Assembly: GCA_964604705.1 (NCBI GenBank)
Contig: CAZSAP010000009.1
Coordinates: 1 to 64,000 of the forward strand
DNA from: JAAXVQ01 sp964604705
Lineage (GTDB): Bacteria; Oederibacteriota; JAAXVQ01
Direction of reading: 5' to 3'
DNA length: 64,000 bases
Both the position numbers and the translations under genes were made by a program. Below the pieces are notes generated by a model. It had not been told where the DNA came from, did no database searches, and worked only from the letters and a program-made list of their open reading frames with translations. Below are positions 7,843-15,918 of this stretch, in pieces (positions within the stretch are counted from its first letter, which is position 1; every line of letters starts with the position of its first letter).

Positions 7843-8697
7843 ATGTCCCGCGAACAGGTCTTTCTCGAATTGGTTGAACTCATGCAGCGCCTGCGCGCCA
7901 AAAACGGATGCCCCTGGGACCGCAAACAAACGCATAAGACCCTCCGTCCTTTTCTTTTGGAAGAGACCCACGAGGTCTTGGAGGCCATTGAATCGCGCGA
8001 TCCAAAAAAATTGAAAGACGAGCTGGGCGATCTGCTCTTTCAAGTCATCTTCCATGCCCAGTTGGCGGCCGAAGCAGGTCACTACGACATCTACGATGTC
8101 ATTCAAGGTTCTTTGGAAAAAATGCGCCGCCGCCATCCGCACATCTTTGGCGGCGAAACCCTGCGCACATCCAAACAAGTTCTGGAAAATTGGGAAGAGA
8201 TTAAGAAACGCGAACGCGGCGGTTCAGGAAAATCCCTCCTGGCCGGAGTCCCTCGTTCCCTCCCGGCACTCATCCGTGCGCACCGCGTCATGGCCAAGGC
8301 GGCACGCGTGGGCTTTACCTGGTCCCATGTGGATGAGGCGGCTAAAAAAGTGAATGAGGAACTGGCGGAACTGGAAGACGCCTTGCGCACGCGCAAGCTC
8401 TCGCACATTACGGAAGAGTTGGGTGACACGCTTTTTGCCCTGGTCAACCTTGCGCGTTTCACAGGTGCCAATCCCGAAGATGCGCTGCACTTAGCTGTGG
8501 GTAAATTCATAAAGCGCTTCGGACATATTGAAAAAACCGCGACCCGGCAAAAAAAGGAACTCTCGCAGTATTCGTTGGAGGAATTGGTAGCCCTGTGGAA
8601 CGAGGCCAAACAGAAAGGCAAACGCAAACCGGCAGCCCCTAAAACCTTAAAAAAGAGGGGCGCACCCGCTGCTGTACGGAAACATCCGAAACACTAG
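7843..8697 (+). CDS. mazG: nucleoside triphosphate pyrophosphohydrolase MazG
   Basis: 284 residues from an ATG with AAGGAG nine bases upstream. Two MazG domains in tandem, as in the E. coli enzyme: the first has NGCPWDRKQTHKTLRPFLLEE and the metal-binding EETHEVLEAI with KDELGDLLFQVIFHA; the second has GFTWSHVDEAAKKVNEELAELEDA and ITEELGDTLFALVNLARF. It hydrolyses NTPs/dNTPs to NMP and pyrophosphate, a house-cleaning and stringent-response role. A lysine-rich tail of about 30 residues is an extra. It converges on the hemerythrin gene with a nine-base gap and no visible terminator. Confidence 0.95.
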   Translation: MSREQVFLELVELMQRLRAKNGCPWDRKQTHKTLRPFLLEETHEVLEAIESRDPKKLKDELGDLLFQVIFHAQLAAEAGHYDIYDVIQGSLEKMRRRHPHIFGGETLRTSKQVLENWEEIKKRERGGSGKSLLAGVPRSLPALIRAHRVMAKAARVGFTWSHVDEAAKKVNEELAELEDALRTRKLSHITEELGDTLFALVNLARFTGANPEDALHLAVGKFIKRFGHIEKTATRQKKELSQYSLEELVALWNEAKQKGKRKPAAPKTLKKRGAPAAVRKHPKH

Positions 8698-8705
8698 CGT
8701 GCAGG

Positions 8706-9113
8706 TTATTTCAATCCGTGGGCTTGAAAGGTCTCGGAATATTTTTTATCCACCACCAGGATATGCTGGGTCAGCCAATTCTTGAGAAAATTCATAACAT
8801 GCACGGGAAGTGCAAGTTTATCCACTTCCAAATCCTGTCGAAACTCCGAGATCTTCATTATATAACTTACGTGGGCAGCGACATGCGTGGCGTACTCCGG
8901 ATATTTAAACTTGAGCATGTACTCTTCCTCCTTGGCAAAATGATTACGTGCGTAGTCTTCCAGTGCACGCAAGATCTCACCTAAGACCGTTTTACCCTCG
9001 GATTGCTTCATGGCCGTATACAATTGATTGATCAGCGTAAATAGTTTCTTATGCTGCTGGTCAATGATGTGGATGCCCACGCTGTATTTTTCCGTGAATT
9101 TAAACAAGTCCAT
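8706..9113 (-). CDS. bacteriohemerythrin
   Basis: 135 residues from the ATG at 9113, which has AGGAGG at the right distance. Single hemerythrin four-helix domain with the di-iron ligands in family spacing: IHIIDQQHKKLFTLIN, HFAKEEEYMLKFKYPEY, HVAAHVSYI and the C-terminal WLTQHILVVDKKY. Binds oxygen reversibly; in motile bacteria such proteins deliver or sense oxygen near chemoreceptors or redox enzymes. Length and motif match stand-alone bacteriohemerythrins. Tandem with nagA but 50 bases apart. Confidence 0.95.
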   Translation of the reverse strand: MDLFKFTEKYSVGIHIIDQQHKKLFTLINQLYTAMKQSEGKTVLGEILRALEDYARNHFAKEEEYMLKFKYPEYATHVAAHVSYIMKISEFRQDLEVDKLALPVHVMNFLKNWLTQHILVVDKKYSETFQAHGLK

Positions 9114-9163
9114 AAACCCCTCCTGCAACCTCGTAAAAAACCAAGCCTTATCGGTACACGGCA

Positions 9164-10336
9164 CTACACCAACAACGGGGGTTCATCCGTGGCGCGGAAA
9201 ATTTCCTCGCCGCCGTAAAACACTCGCCGCACCGAAAGGTCCGGGCCCGCCAGTACCAGATCTGCTCGACCGCCCACCATGATTCGGCCCAAGCCTCGAA
9301 TGCCCAACAGCTTCCCGGGATTAAACGAGGCCAGTTTAATGGCCTCCCAAATTGAGAAACCGTGGAGTGAACCCATGGTGCTCACGCCTTTCCATACCGG
9401 ATGAATACCGCCGGCCAAGGAACCGTCCGCATGCCGGGCCGCGCCGTCTTTGATCTCCAACCCCTCTCCGTGGGATTCCACATGCGTCCCGTCCGGCATC
9501 CCTGCGATCCAACGGCAATCGGAGACCAAGATCACATCGCCTACCTTCCCGCGCGCAAACATGGAAAGCGTCTCGGGGGCCAAGTGCTGCCCATCGGCAA
9601 TGAGCTCGGCCGTGAGTCGTTCTTCTGAGAGCGTGGCCCCCACCAGCCCGGGTTCACGCTGGTGAAACGGGCGCATGGCATTGCCCAAATGCGTGACCAT
9701 GCGCGCTCCCCATTCAACCGCAGCATGGGTTTGTTCGGCCGTAGCCAGCGAATGCCCGAGCGCCACCAGCACCCCAGCCTCTACAAATGCCCGAATAACC
9801 TCTTCGGCGCCTGGTAATTCAGGGGCCACGGTCACAATTTTAAGTTCATCGCCCAAGGCTTTGATTATTTGCGTCACCTCTGCCATGCGCGGAGCCTTAA
9901 TGGCGTCCAAGGGAATCGCACCCCGCGCCTCAGGGTTTAAAAACGGACCCTCCAGATGAATCCCCAACAAGCGCAAAGGTGCCGAGAGGCGGGCCTTTTT
10001 AACAATATCGCTCATACGCGCCAATTCATTGTAACTGGTATAAAACTGGCTCAGCATAAGCGCGGTCGTTCCGTGGGCCGCATGGTAATAGGTGGAGGCC
10101 AGAAGCCCGCCCAGACTGTTGGGGTCCACTCCGCCACCGCCGTGGCAATGCAAATCCACCAACCCCGGCATGACCAAATACCGTCGCGATCCCACCATGT
10201 CCCGACTCGAGAAACGACTGGCCGAGGTTGAGGGCAAGATACTCTCAATTCGTTTGCCGTTAATCACGATTAATTTATCTTCCAAAGGCTCATTGTCGGT
10301 GGCAATGGCGCGGGCACGTATAATGTAGCGTTTCAT
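9164..10336 (-). CDS. nagA: N-acetylglucosamine-6-phosphate deacetylase
   Basis: 390 residues, amidohydrolase superfamily. Metal site HxH in GLVDLHCHGGGG, Glu in LGIHLEGPFLNPEARGA, His in LVALGHSLA and THLGNAMRPFHQREPG, and the catalytic Asp in VILVSDC (family usually SDA/TDA). Converts GlcNAc-6-P to GlcN-6-P and acetate in amino-sugar recycling. It follows acpS by four bases and probably shares its promoter. No nagB or PTS gene is nearby. Confidence 0.94.
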   Translation of the reverse strand: MKRYIIRARAIATDNEPLEDKLIVINGKRIESILPSTSASRFSSRDMVGSRRYLVMPGLVDLHCHGGGGVDPNSLGGLLASTYYHAAHGTTALMLSQFYTSYNELARMSDIVKKARLSAPLRLLGIHLEGPFLNPEARGAIPLDAIKAPRMAEVTQIIKALGDELKIVTVAPELPGAEEVIRAFVEAGVLVALGHSLATAEQTHAAVEWGARMVTHLGNAMRPFHQREPGLVGATLSEERLTAELIADGQHLAPETLSMFARGKVGDVILVSDCRWIAGMPDGTHVESHGEGLEIKDGAARHADGSLAGGIHPVWKGVSTMGSLHGFSIWEAIKLASFNPGKLLGIRGLGRIMVGGRADLVLAGPDLSVRRVFYGGEEIFRATDEPPLLV

Positions 10337-10340
10337 TTTT

Positions 10341-10718
10341 TCACCTTTCCAAAATCACAGTGGCCACAGCATAATCCCCGCTGTGAGAAAGCGAGAGCCA
10401 GGTCTGTTTTACCCCGGCTTTATCGGCCAAGCGTTGCGCCAAACCCGAAAGTTTTAAAAACGGCTGTCCGCTGGTGCGGCGGGCCACAGAAATATCGGTC
10501 CACTTCACACCCAGACTCCACCCCGTGCCCAACGCCTTCATAAACGCTTCTTTGGCGCAGAACCGAGCCGCAAAATGGTCGCCGCTTTTTTTGCAACGCT
10601 GACAATAGCGTGTCTCCGCGGGCGTGAAAGTTCGATCCAAGAAATGCTTTCCTCCTCGCGCGATGGCCCTTTCCACGCGGGCAATGGTCTGAATGTCAAT
10701 GCCCACACCTACGATCAT
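10341..10718 (-). CDS. acpS: holo-[acyl-carrier-protein] synthase
   Basis: 125 residues, normal AcpS length. The N-terminal GVGIDIQTIARVERAI contains the Mg-binding Asp, DHFAARFCAKEAFMKALGTG holds the (F)(A/C)xKEA motif, and HSGDYAVATVIL ends the fold. Transfers 4'-phosphopantetheine from CoA to apo-ACP. ATG at 10718; likely first gene of an acpS-nagA transcript. Confidence 0.95.
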   Translation of the reverse strand: MIVGVGIDIQTIARVERAIARGGKHFLDRTFTPAETRYCQRCKKSGDHFAARFCAKEAFMKALGTGWSLGVKWTDISVARRTSGQPFLKLSGLAQRLADKAGVKQTWLSLSHSGDYAVATVILER

Positions 10719-10761
10719 GTAGTATTTCCTTTCACGCCGTATGTTCTTCTAATGCGTGAGT

Positions 10762-10790
10762 ATTATATGTCTTTCAGCGTTCTCTGGCAA
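10762..10790 (-). promoter_or_regulatory. sigma-70-type promoter of acpS-nagA
   Basis: On the minus strand TTGCCA (10785-10790), 17 bases, then TATAAT (10762-10767), 44 bases before the acpS ATG. Confidence 0.65.
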
Positions 10791-10796
10791 CTTGTG

Positions 10797-13028
10797 TTAA
10801 AACCGATGTCCCAGGGAAAAGTGAATCATGGGCACCTGACGCTCGTTGTTCCCGACAACGGAAAGCTCCAAGGGACCTATCGGCGAGAGCGCCCCAACGG
10901 TTAGCGCGCCACCCACAATCACCGGTCCCTCGCGAAAGAGCTGATTTAATTCGTCTTCCATGCGTCCGGTATGAACCTGGGCCAGCAGATAAACATCGGT
11001 CATGATTTCCACTTGGGTGCCCATGTGCGTAATCCAGACCGCGCTGTCATGGCGTTCCATAAATTCAAACCCCGGAAAGGCAACCTGATGTGCATCGTAA
11101 TCGTAGAGTCCACCTACGTGGTATTGATGCATCACATGCCCATCCACAAACGAAGCCAGTCCCATATACCCGCCGCCAAACGCCGTCACCCGCGCATGCA
11201 GGGGCACATGGATTTTAAGTTGGGTCGTATAGCGTGGATAGTCCCGGTAGGTGGGATCGGCCTGCAAGGGCAACTCTCGCGTGATGTACCTCATCTCCGC
11301 ACGCCCTTCCACCCCAGACCGAGGAAAATAGGTGCGGTCCAACGTATCCAGCCGGGCGTACCCGATGTAGTTTAAAAAATCCACCACCCGGTTCAACGCC
11401 GGGTCGGATTCATTGTTACCCTGAACCACGGCCCATTCCTTTTCAAGCCCCAAACCCATGGACAAGGCGTTGAAAAAGTTTTTTTGCAGATGGACCTCAG
11501 CGGCGTAGTCAAAATAGTGGTGATATTGGACATTGGGTTCATCGTCGTGGGAGAAAACATTGAACTGATTGTACCGCAGCTCAACGTACATGCCTAAGCC
11601 CGTACGCCAGCCAAAGGGCACATACCGAGATCCCCGAAACGATGCATTTTCCCCCAACTTGGCGTCCAAGGAAATCTTCGAACCTTCCACCACAAAATTA
11701 CGGAATGTCCCGTTGAACAACAGAGCCGACTGGGTGTCGGAGTCGTACCCCAATCCGACTTTAAGTGAATCGTTCTGGGCTTCGTTTAAGCGAATCATCA
11801 GACACTTGCCCTCACCCGCTTGGGCATCCGGTTCAAGGGTGTACGTGACGCGTTCAAAGAAACCGCTCCCATACAAGCGTAGGATGGCATTCTTAATATC
11901 CCGGGCAGTCAGCCACTCCGGCGTTTGTATCTGCAGATGTTCATCAATCAATTCGCGCGAGACATTTTTTTGACCCGTGACTCGCACCTCGGTTATGTAC
12001 TCGGTTCCCTTCAGGTTTGGACGCAGCGAGACTTTTTCCGGCACCGGCCCACTCCGCCTGAGCCGCTCGGCCAACGCCCGCAGCTCGGGGAGTTTTTCCC
12101 TCGCGGCCTTCTCCCCTATGGCTACCAAAATCTTCCAATCCGCATAGCTGGCCGACCCGTACCCCCGGGTATCTGGAATAATCAACACGTTGCACAACTG
12201 ATTTTGGGTGTCGGCCTCCGCCGCCCCAAAAAAACTCATGGACTGATCCAGGATCTTCTGCAGACTGTCCAACTCTTCCTTGCCGTAGAGCGCCGTCCCC
12301 ACATCCACACCCACGACGAGATCGGCTCCCATGGCCTTCACGTTGCTGACGGGAAAATTGCGCGCCACCATGCCGTCAACCAAAAGTTTGCCGTCGATCT
12401 CCACGGGCGTAAACACCGAGGGAATCGCCATGCTGGCACGAATGGCCTCGGCCAAAGAACCGTGATCCAACACCACCATGCGCCCGTTGGAAATGTCCGT
12501 GGCAATGCACTCAAACGGTATAGGGAAATTTTTAAATTCCGGTATGGAATGGGCCGATTGGGTGAGCTGAGTGAGCAGAAGGGATATGTTCTCCCCGCCG
12601 CTCAATCCTCGGGGAAGCGAAATTCTCCAATTTTGAATGGGAAAGGCGAGCAGATACTTGCCGTCGTCATTTTTTTCTTCCAAAGGCAACCAGCGGCGAT
12701 CCACCCGGTCTTGCAAGAGCTCTTGCCAGTTCTGCGCCTCCATAACCTGCTCAATCTCTGCGGCCGTGTAGCCCAAGGCATAGAGCCCGCCCATGATGGC
12801 ACCGGCGCTGGTTCCGGCAATATAGTCCGGACGCAGGCCCACTTCTTCTAAAACTTTCAAAACACCAATGTGCGCCATGCCGCGCGCACCTCCACCGCTT
12901 AAAACCAACCCGAGTTTGGGACGACCGCGTTCCGCTTCGGCCGCATGGACCTGCAGGCCCATCCCCCACTCACAGAAGCCCGTCATCGTAACTAAGATCG
13001 CCAGACCAATCTGCCATCCCTTGCCCAT
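10797..13028 (-). CDS. patatin-like phospholipase with POTRA and outer-membrane barrel (PlpD-like)
   Basis: 743 residues. Signal peptide (1 to about 29), patatin domain with the oxyanion loop LVLSGGGARGMAHIGVL, nucleophile elbow GTSAGAIMG and catalytic Asp in LLVDGMVARNFPV. Around residue 345 a POTRA-like segment (YITEVRVTGQKNVSRELIDEHL) leads into a BamA/Omp85-type barrel of about 380 residues ending in the beta-signal HFSLGHRF. This matches type Vd autotransporters such as P. aeruginosa PlpD, where the barrel carries the lipase across the outer membrane. Whether the passenger is released is not visible from sequence. Confidence 0.92.
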   Translation of the reverse strand: MGKGWQIGLAILVTMTGFCEWGMGLQVHAAEAERGRPKLGLVLSGGGARGMAHIGVLKVLEEVGLRPDYIAGTSAGAIMGGLYALGYTAAEIEQVMEAQNWQELLQDRVDRRWLPLEEKNDDGKYLLAFPIQNWRISLPRGLSGGENISLLLTQLTQSAHSIPEFKNFPIPFECIATDISNGRMVVLDHGSLAEAIRASMAIPSVFTPVEIDGKLLVDGMVARNFPVSNVKAMGADLVVGVDVGTALYGKEELDSLQKILDQSMSFFGAAEADTQNQLCNVLIIPDTRGYGSASYADWKILVAIGEKAAREKLPELRALAERLRRSGPVPEKVSLRPNLKGTEYITEVRVTGQKNVSRELIDEHLQIQTPEWLTARDIKNAILRLYGSGFFERVTYTLEPDAQAGEGKCLMIRLNEAQNDSLKVGLGYDSDTQSALLFNGTFRNFVVEGSKISLDAKLGENASFRGSRYVPFGWRTGLGMYVELRYNQFNVFSHDDEPNVQYHHYFDYAAEVHLQKNFFNALSMGLGLEKEWAVVQGNNESDPALNRVVDFLNYIGYARLDTLDRTYFPRSGVEGRAEMRYITRELPLQADPTYRDYPRYTTQLKIHVPLHARVTAFGGGYMGLASFVDGHVMHQYHVGGLYDYDAHQVAFPGFEFMERHDSAVWITHMGTQVEIMTDVYLLAQVHTGRMEDELNQLFREGPVIVGGALTVGALSPIGPLELSVVGNNERQVPMIHFSLGHRF

Positions 13029-13122
13029 ACCGTTTTTACTCCTCGATGCATAGTTCGAGTATTATACGCTTTTTACCGCTGGATAGAAACGGTCTTGGTA
13101 ACAGGTCAACAGGGTACGCCGG

Positions 13123-14121
13123 TTAAGACGTTTTTTTCAAAACCACATTCCGGTAGGTAGAAATAAACGCCTCAACCAAGCTTGGATCAAAGCGCTTCCC
13201 CGACTCCTGTTTCAGGCGCTCCAAGACTTTTTCCTGGGCCGGAACATCGTACGCGGTTTGCGCCAACCAATTATCAAAGGCATCGGCAATGTGAATAATC
13301 CGCGAGAACATGGGAATGGCATCGCCCTTCAAATTGTCCGGATACCCCTGACCGTTGTACCATTCATGATGGTGCCGAATGATCTTATCTCCATTGGCAA
13401 TGCTGCGCAAAGGACGCAAGATGGTCTCCCCCGTCAGCGGATGAATCTTGACCATCTCTTCTTCGGATTCACTTAAGCGGGTTTTCTTCAGTAAAATGTT
13501 TTCCGGCAGCGCCAGTTTGCCCACATCGTGCAAGAGGGCTAGGAATTCCAGATCGCGGAGTTCGTCCTCACTCAAGCCCATCTTCTTGGCCAGCAGCAAG
13601 ACGTAGCACGCCACCCGCGCCGAATGGGCCGAGGTATTTTCATCCCGCACCCCTATGGTGGAAAACAACGCCTGAACCGAATCCATTAAAAACGGGACCA
13701 TCTCATTTTTACACTCCGCGGACATAGGCTCAGGTTCCACCGTGTCTGTCACCGGGTTGGCCCCTTCCTCCAAAATCCGATTCACCACTTTATGCAAATC
13801 GGTGATGTCAAAGGGCTTTACCAGGAGATCCCGAATCCCGGCTTTGAACAGTCGGGCCGTACTGTCGATGGTGGCATACGCGGTTAACACCACGACCGGA
13901 ACAGCCTCGCCCCATTTTTGCAGGGATCGCACCAGTTCCAAGCCGTCCATGCGCGGCATGCGCAAATCGGTCAGGATTAAGTCATACTTATGCTCCTTGA
14001 CCAAGGCCAGGGCTTCAAAACCATCCTCCGCCGTATCGATTTTATGGCCCCCATCTTCCAATGCCATGGTGACTGCAGTTAAAACATCTTTTTCATCTTC
14101 GACAACTAAAATGGCAGACAT
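13123..14121 (-). CDS. response regulator with HD-GYP c-di-GMP phosphodiesterase domain
   Basis: 332 residues from the ATG at 14121 (GAGGAGG upstream). Receiver domain (1-120): acidic pair EDEKD, phospho-acceptor Asp in LILTDLRMPRMDG, TAYATID and LLVKPFDI. A linker is followed by an HD-GYP domain: LLHDVGKLALPE, HPLTGETIL and HHHEWYNGQGYPDNL, all metal ligands and the GYP motif present. Expected to hydrolyse c-di-GMP when phosphorylated. A sigma-28-like promoter lies 58 bases upstream, tying it to the neighbouring chemotaxis genes. Confidence 0.95.
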   Translation of the reverse strand: MSAILVVEDEKDVLTAVTMALEDGGHKIDTAEDGFEALALVKEHKYDLILTDLRMPRMDGLELVRSLQKWGEAVPVVVLTAYATIDSTARLFKAGIRDLLVKPFDITDLHKVVNRILEEGANPVTDTVEPEPMSAECKNEMVPFLMDSVQALFSTIGVRDENTSAHSARVACYVLLLAKKMGLSEDELRDLEFLALLHDVGKLALPENILLKKTRLSESEEEMVKIHPLTGETILRPLRSIANGDKIIRHHHEWYNGQGYPDNLKGDAIPMFSRIIHIADAFDNWLAQTAYDVPAQEKVLERLKQESGKRFDPSLVEAFISTYRNVVLKKTS

Positions 14122-14178
14122 AGAGCGGCCTCCTCGCCTGGGCATGGGTGCACTTCCACTCCCGGCTTTCCACTCTTA

Positions 14179-14205
14179 CTATCGAACGTTTTTTAAAAAG
14201 CTTGA
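14179..14205 (-). promoter_or_regulatory. sigma-28-type (flagellar) promoter of the HD-GYP gene
   Basis: On the minus strand TCAA (14202-14205), exactly 15 bases, TTCGATAG (14179-14186). Consensus is TAAA-N15-GCCGATAA. Same layout as the promoters at 14983, 18307 and 39470. Confidence 0.6.
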
Positions 14206-14250
14206 GGTTTCCTCCTCTTAAATTCGGCTGCTTTTAGCCCCACATTGGCG

Positions 14251-14314
14251 CGTAGCCTCCAATCCTTAAGCCACGGTCCTAGACTGAGGTTATGTTCCCT
14301 CGGGCGCGGCTACG
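14251..14314. other. intergenic element with long stem and shared motif
   Basis: CGTAGCC (14251-14257) and GGCTACG (14308-14314) are exact complements and enclose the motif CCTTAAGCCACGGTCCTAG and a GAGG/CCTC hairpin. It lies upstream of both divergent promoters (HD-GYP leftward, DUF2914 rightward), so it need not be a leader of either. Related to the motif at 6218, 6610 and 61835. Confidence 0.4.
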
Positions 14315-14398
14315 GACGGATGCTTTTCGCACTTGGTTTTTCACCAGGGTATGGGATAATGTCCGCCGTACGTCACTTTTCTCTTGGGAGGATATACC

Positions 14399-14899
14399 AT
14401 GAAGATGCACAGCGTTACGTGTCTGTTGGGATTAAGTGTGTGTTGCTTGGCCCTCACCGCCGGAGCCGAACCCGCGGCCACCGGCGCTGCCTGCGATGCC
14501 ACTGCGGGCCAAGCTTGTGTGGCACCTGCGAGTGCAAGCCCGAAAACAAAGGCGGAAGCATCCGTTGCATCCGCTGGCGCCCTAACGGTTACAGAGGCCG
14601 GTGTGGGCACTGGCATTGAAAACCGCACCTTGCAAGGGGCGGCCGAATCTTTCCCAACCGGTACAGAAAAATTGTATTGCCTCACCAAAGTCACAGGCGG
14701 CCAAGCCGGTGATACCTTGGTCCACAAATGGTCCCACAACGGCGCCGTGGTAGCAGAGACCACGCTTAACGTGGGCGGCTCACCCTGGCGTACCTACAGC
14801 AGTAAAACCCTGGGCACCGATGCTTCCGGCACCTGGAGTGTGGATGTAGTCCAAAACGGGACCGTGCTTAAACACCTCGAAGCCACCGTAGCCAAATAA
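14399..14899 (+). CDS. secreted DUF2914 domain protein
   Basis: 166 residues from an ATG with GGGAGGA upstream. Signal peptide 1 to about 23 (LLGLSVCCLALTAGAEP), an Ala-rich linker with three cysteines, then a DUF2914 domain: GIENRTLQGAAESFPTGTEK, LYCLTKVTGG, LVHKWSHNGAVVAETTLNVGG, WRTYSSKTL and GTWSVDVVQNGTVL. The domain is a small beta-sandwich of unknown role found in periplasmic proteins. A strong terminator follows directly, so it is a single-gene transcript inside the chemosensory island. Confidence 0.88.
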   Translation: MKMHSVTCLLGLSVCCLALTAGAEPAATGAACDATAGQACVAPASASPKTKAEASVASAGALTVTEAGVGTGIENRTLQGAAESFPTGTEKLYCLTKVTGGQAGDTLVHKWSHNGAVVAETTLNVGGSPWRTYSSKTLGTDASGTWSVDVVQNGTVLKHLEATVAK

Positions 14900-14903
14900 C
14901 CTC

Positions 14904-14948
14904 ACATCCCCTCCGAGCATGTGCACTCGGAGGGGATGTCCTTTCTAG
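14904..14948 (+). terminator. intrinsic terminator after the DUF2914 gene
   Basis: Perfect 14-pair stem (14904-14917 with 14926-14939), eight-base loop, followed by a T-rich tail (CCTTTCTAGTTTT). Confidence 0.9.
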
Positions 14949-14982
14949 TTTTGACTCCCCAGCTTTATCGCGCATTTCCAGT

Positions 14983-15009
14983 TCAAGTTTTCTACCCCTC
15001 GATCGATAC
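14983..15009 (+). promoter_or_regulatory. sigma-28-type promoter of the CheW-CZB/chemoreceptor pair
   Basis: TCAA (14983-14986), exactly 15 bases, ATCGATAC (15002-15009). About 40 bases before the ribosome site. Confidence 0.6.
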
Positions 15010-15055
15010 TAATGTTAAAGCACTTCTTATTTTTACCTAAGGAGTAACCCTGGCC

Positions 15056-15880
15056 ATGCAAGCAACTGCCGAAATGTGGGTCACATTTAAATTGGCGAAC
15101 CGGTATTTCGGGCTTTCCACCGGCGTCGTTAAGGAAATGGCGGCCTTGCCTGAGGTGAGGTCTGTACCCAATGCGCCTGCGTGTGTGCGCGGCGTGACCA
15201 ACCTGCGCGGGAAGGTGCATACGGTCTGGGACTTGCGCCAACTGCTCGGCTTAAACACGCTCAGTCAGGAGACCGAAGACCTAATCACCACCCTCACTCA
15301 GCGCGAAGAGGATCATAAAAACTGGCTGGCGGAACTGGAAGCCTCCGTGCGGGAGCAGCGTCCCTTTAAACTCACCACCGATCCGCACAAATGCAAATTT
15401 GGACTTTGGTACGACCGTTTCACCACCGATAACTTAATCCTTAGCGCACTGCTTAAAAAATTCGACGAACCCCATAAACGCATCCATGCGCTCGGCACGC
15501 AGGTCTGCGAATGCATGCAAAGCAACCGCACCGAGGACGCCCTGCGCTTGATTGAAACCACCCGGCAAGGTGATCTTCAAGCCTTGATTCTTCTGTTCGA
15601 GCAGACCCGTCAACATGTGAGAACCTCACACAATGAAATCGGCATTGTTCTGAACTTGGACCGGCATGCCATTATCTTAACAGCAGACTCGATTCTCTCG
15701 GTGGAGCAGCCGGCGGAAAAAAACAGCGAAGATCTGGAAAAAATGCGTGGCAGCTTGGAAACCGACCTTAACTTCATAGAAACCATCGGGCATTTGAAAA
15801 ACGATGCGCATTTAATCATGTTGCTGGATCCGCAAAAATTAAACATTGCGACTGATTTTGTTCCTGACCTCAGCCATTGA
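15056..15880 (+). CDS. CheW with an inserted CZB zinc-binding domain
   Basis: 274 residues; AAGGAG upstream. The first 75 residues are the front half of a CheW domain (VTFKLANRYFGLSTGVVKEM, ACVRGVTNLRGKVHTVWDLRQLLGL). Residues about 90-190 are a chemoreceptor zinc-binding (CZB) four-helix bundle with the ligands in DHKNWLAEL, DPHKCKFGLWYDR, and PHKRIHALG. The CheW fold then resumes (GIVLNLDRHAIILTADSILSVEQ ... LLDPQKLNIA). CZB domains sense zinc or hypochlorite in chemoreceptors and diguanylate cyclases; here the sensor sits inside the coupling protein. The chemoreceptor gene follows by 38 bases. Confidence 0.9.
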   Translation: MQATAEMWVTFKLANRYFGLSTGVVKEMAALPEVRSVPNAPACVRGVTNLRGKVHTVWDLRQLLGLNTLSQETEDLITTLTQREEDHKNWLAELEASVREQRPFKLTTDPHKCKFGLWYDRFTTDNLILSALLKKFDEPHKRIHALGTQVCECMQSNRTEDALRLIETTRQGDLQALILLFEQTRQHVRTSHNEIGIVLNLDRHAIILTADSILSVEQPAEKNSEDLEKMRGSLETDLNFIETIGHLKNDAHLIMLLDPQKLNIATDFVPDLSH

Positions 15881-15918
15881 CATTAGGGTAAGGACTATTT
15901 CAACGTGGAGGAGCGGTC

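Noticed and set aside
11925..12851. 308-residue open frame on the plus strand
   Set aside because: Antisense of the patatin domain.
14251..14314. c-di-GMP-I (GEMM) riboswitch before the DUF2914 gene
   Set aside because: AAGCCACGGTCC resembles part of the GEMM core, but the GGGCAAACC block and the GAAA tetraloop are absent, and a promoter lies downstream of it.
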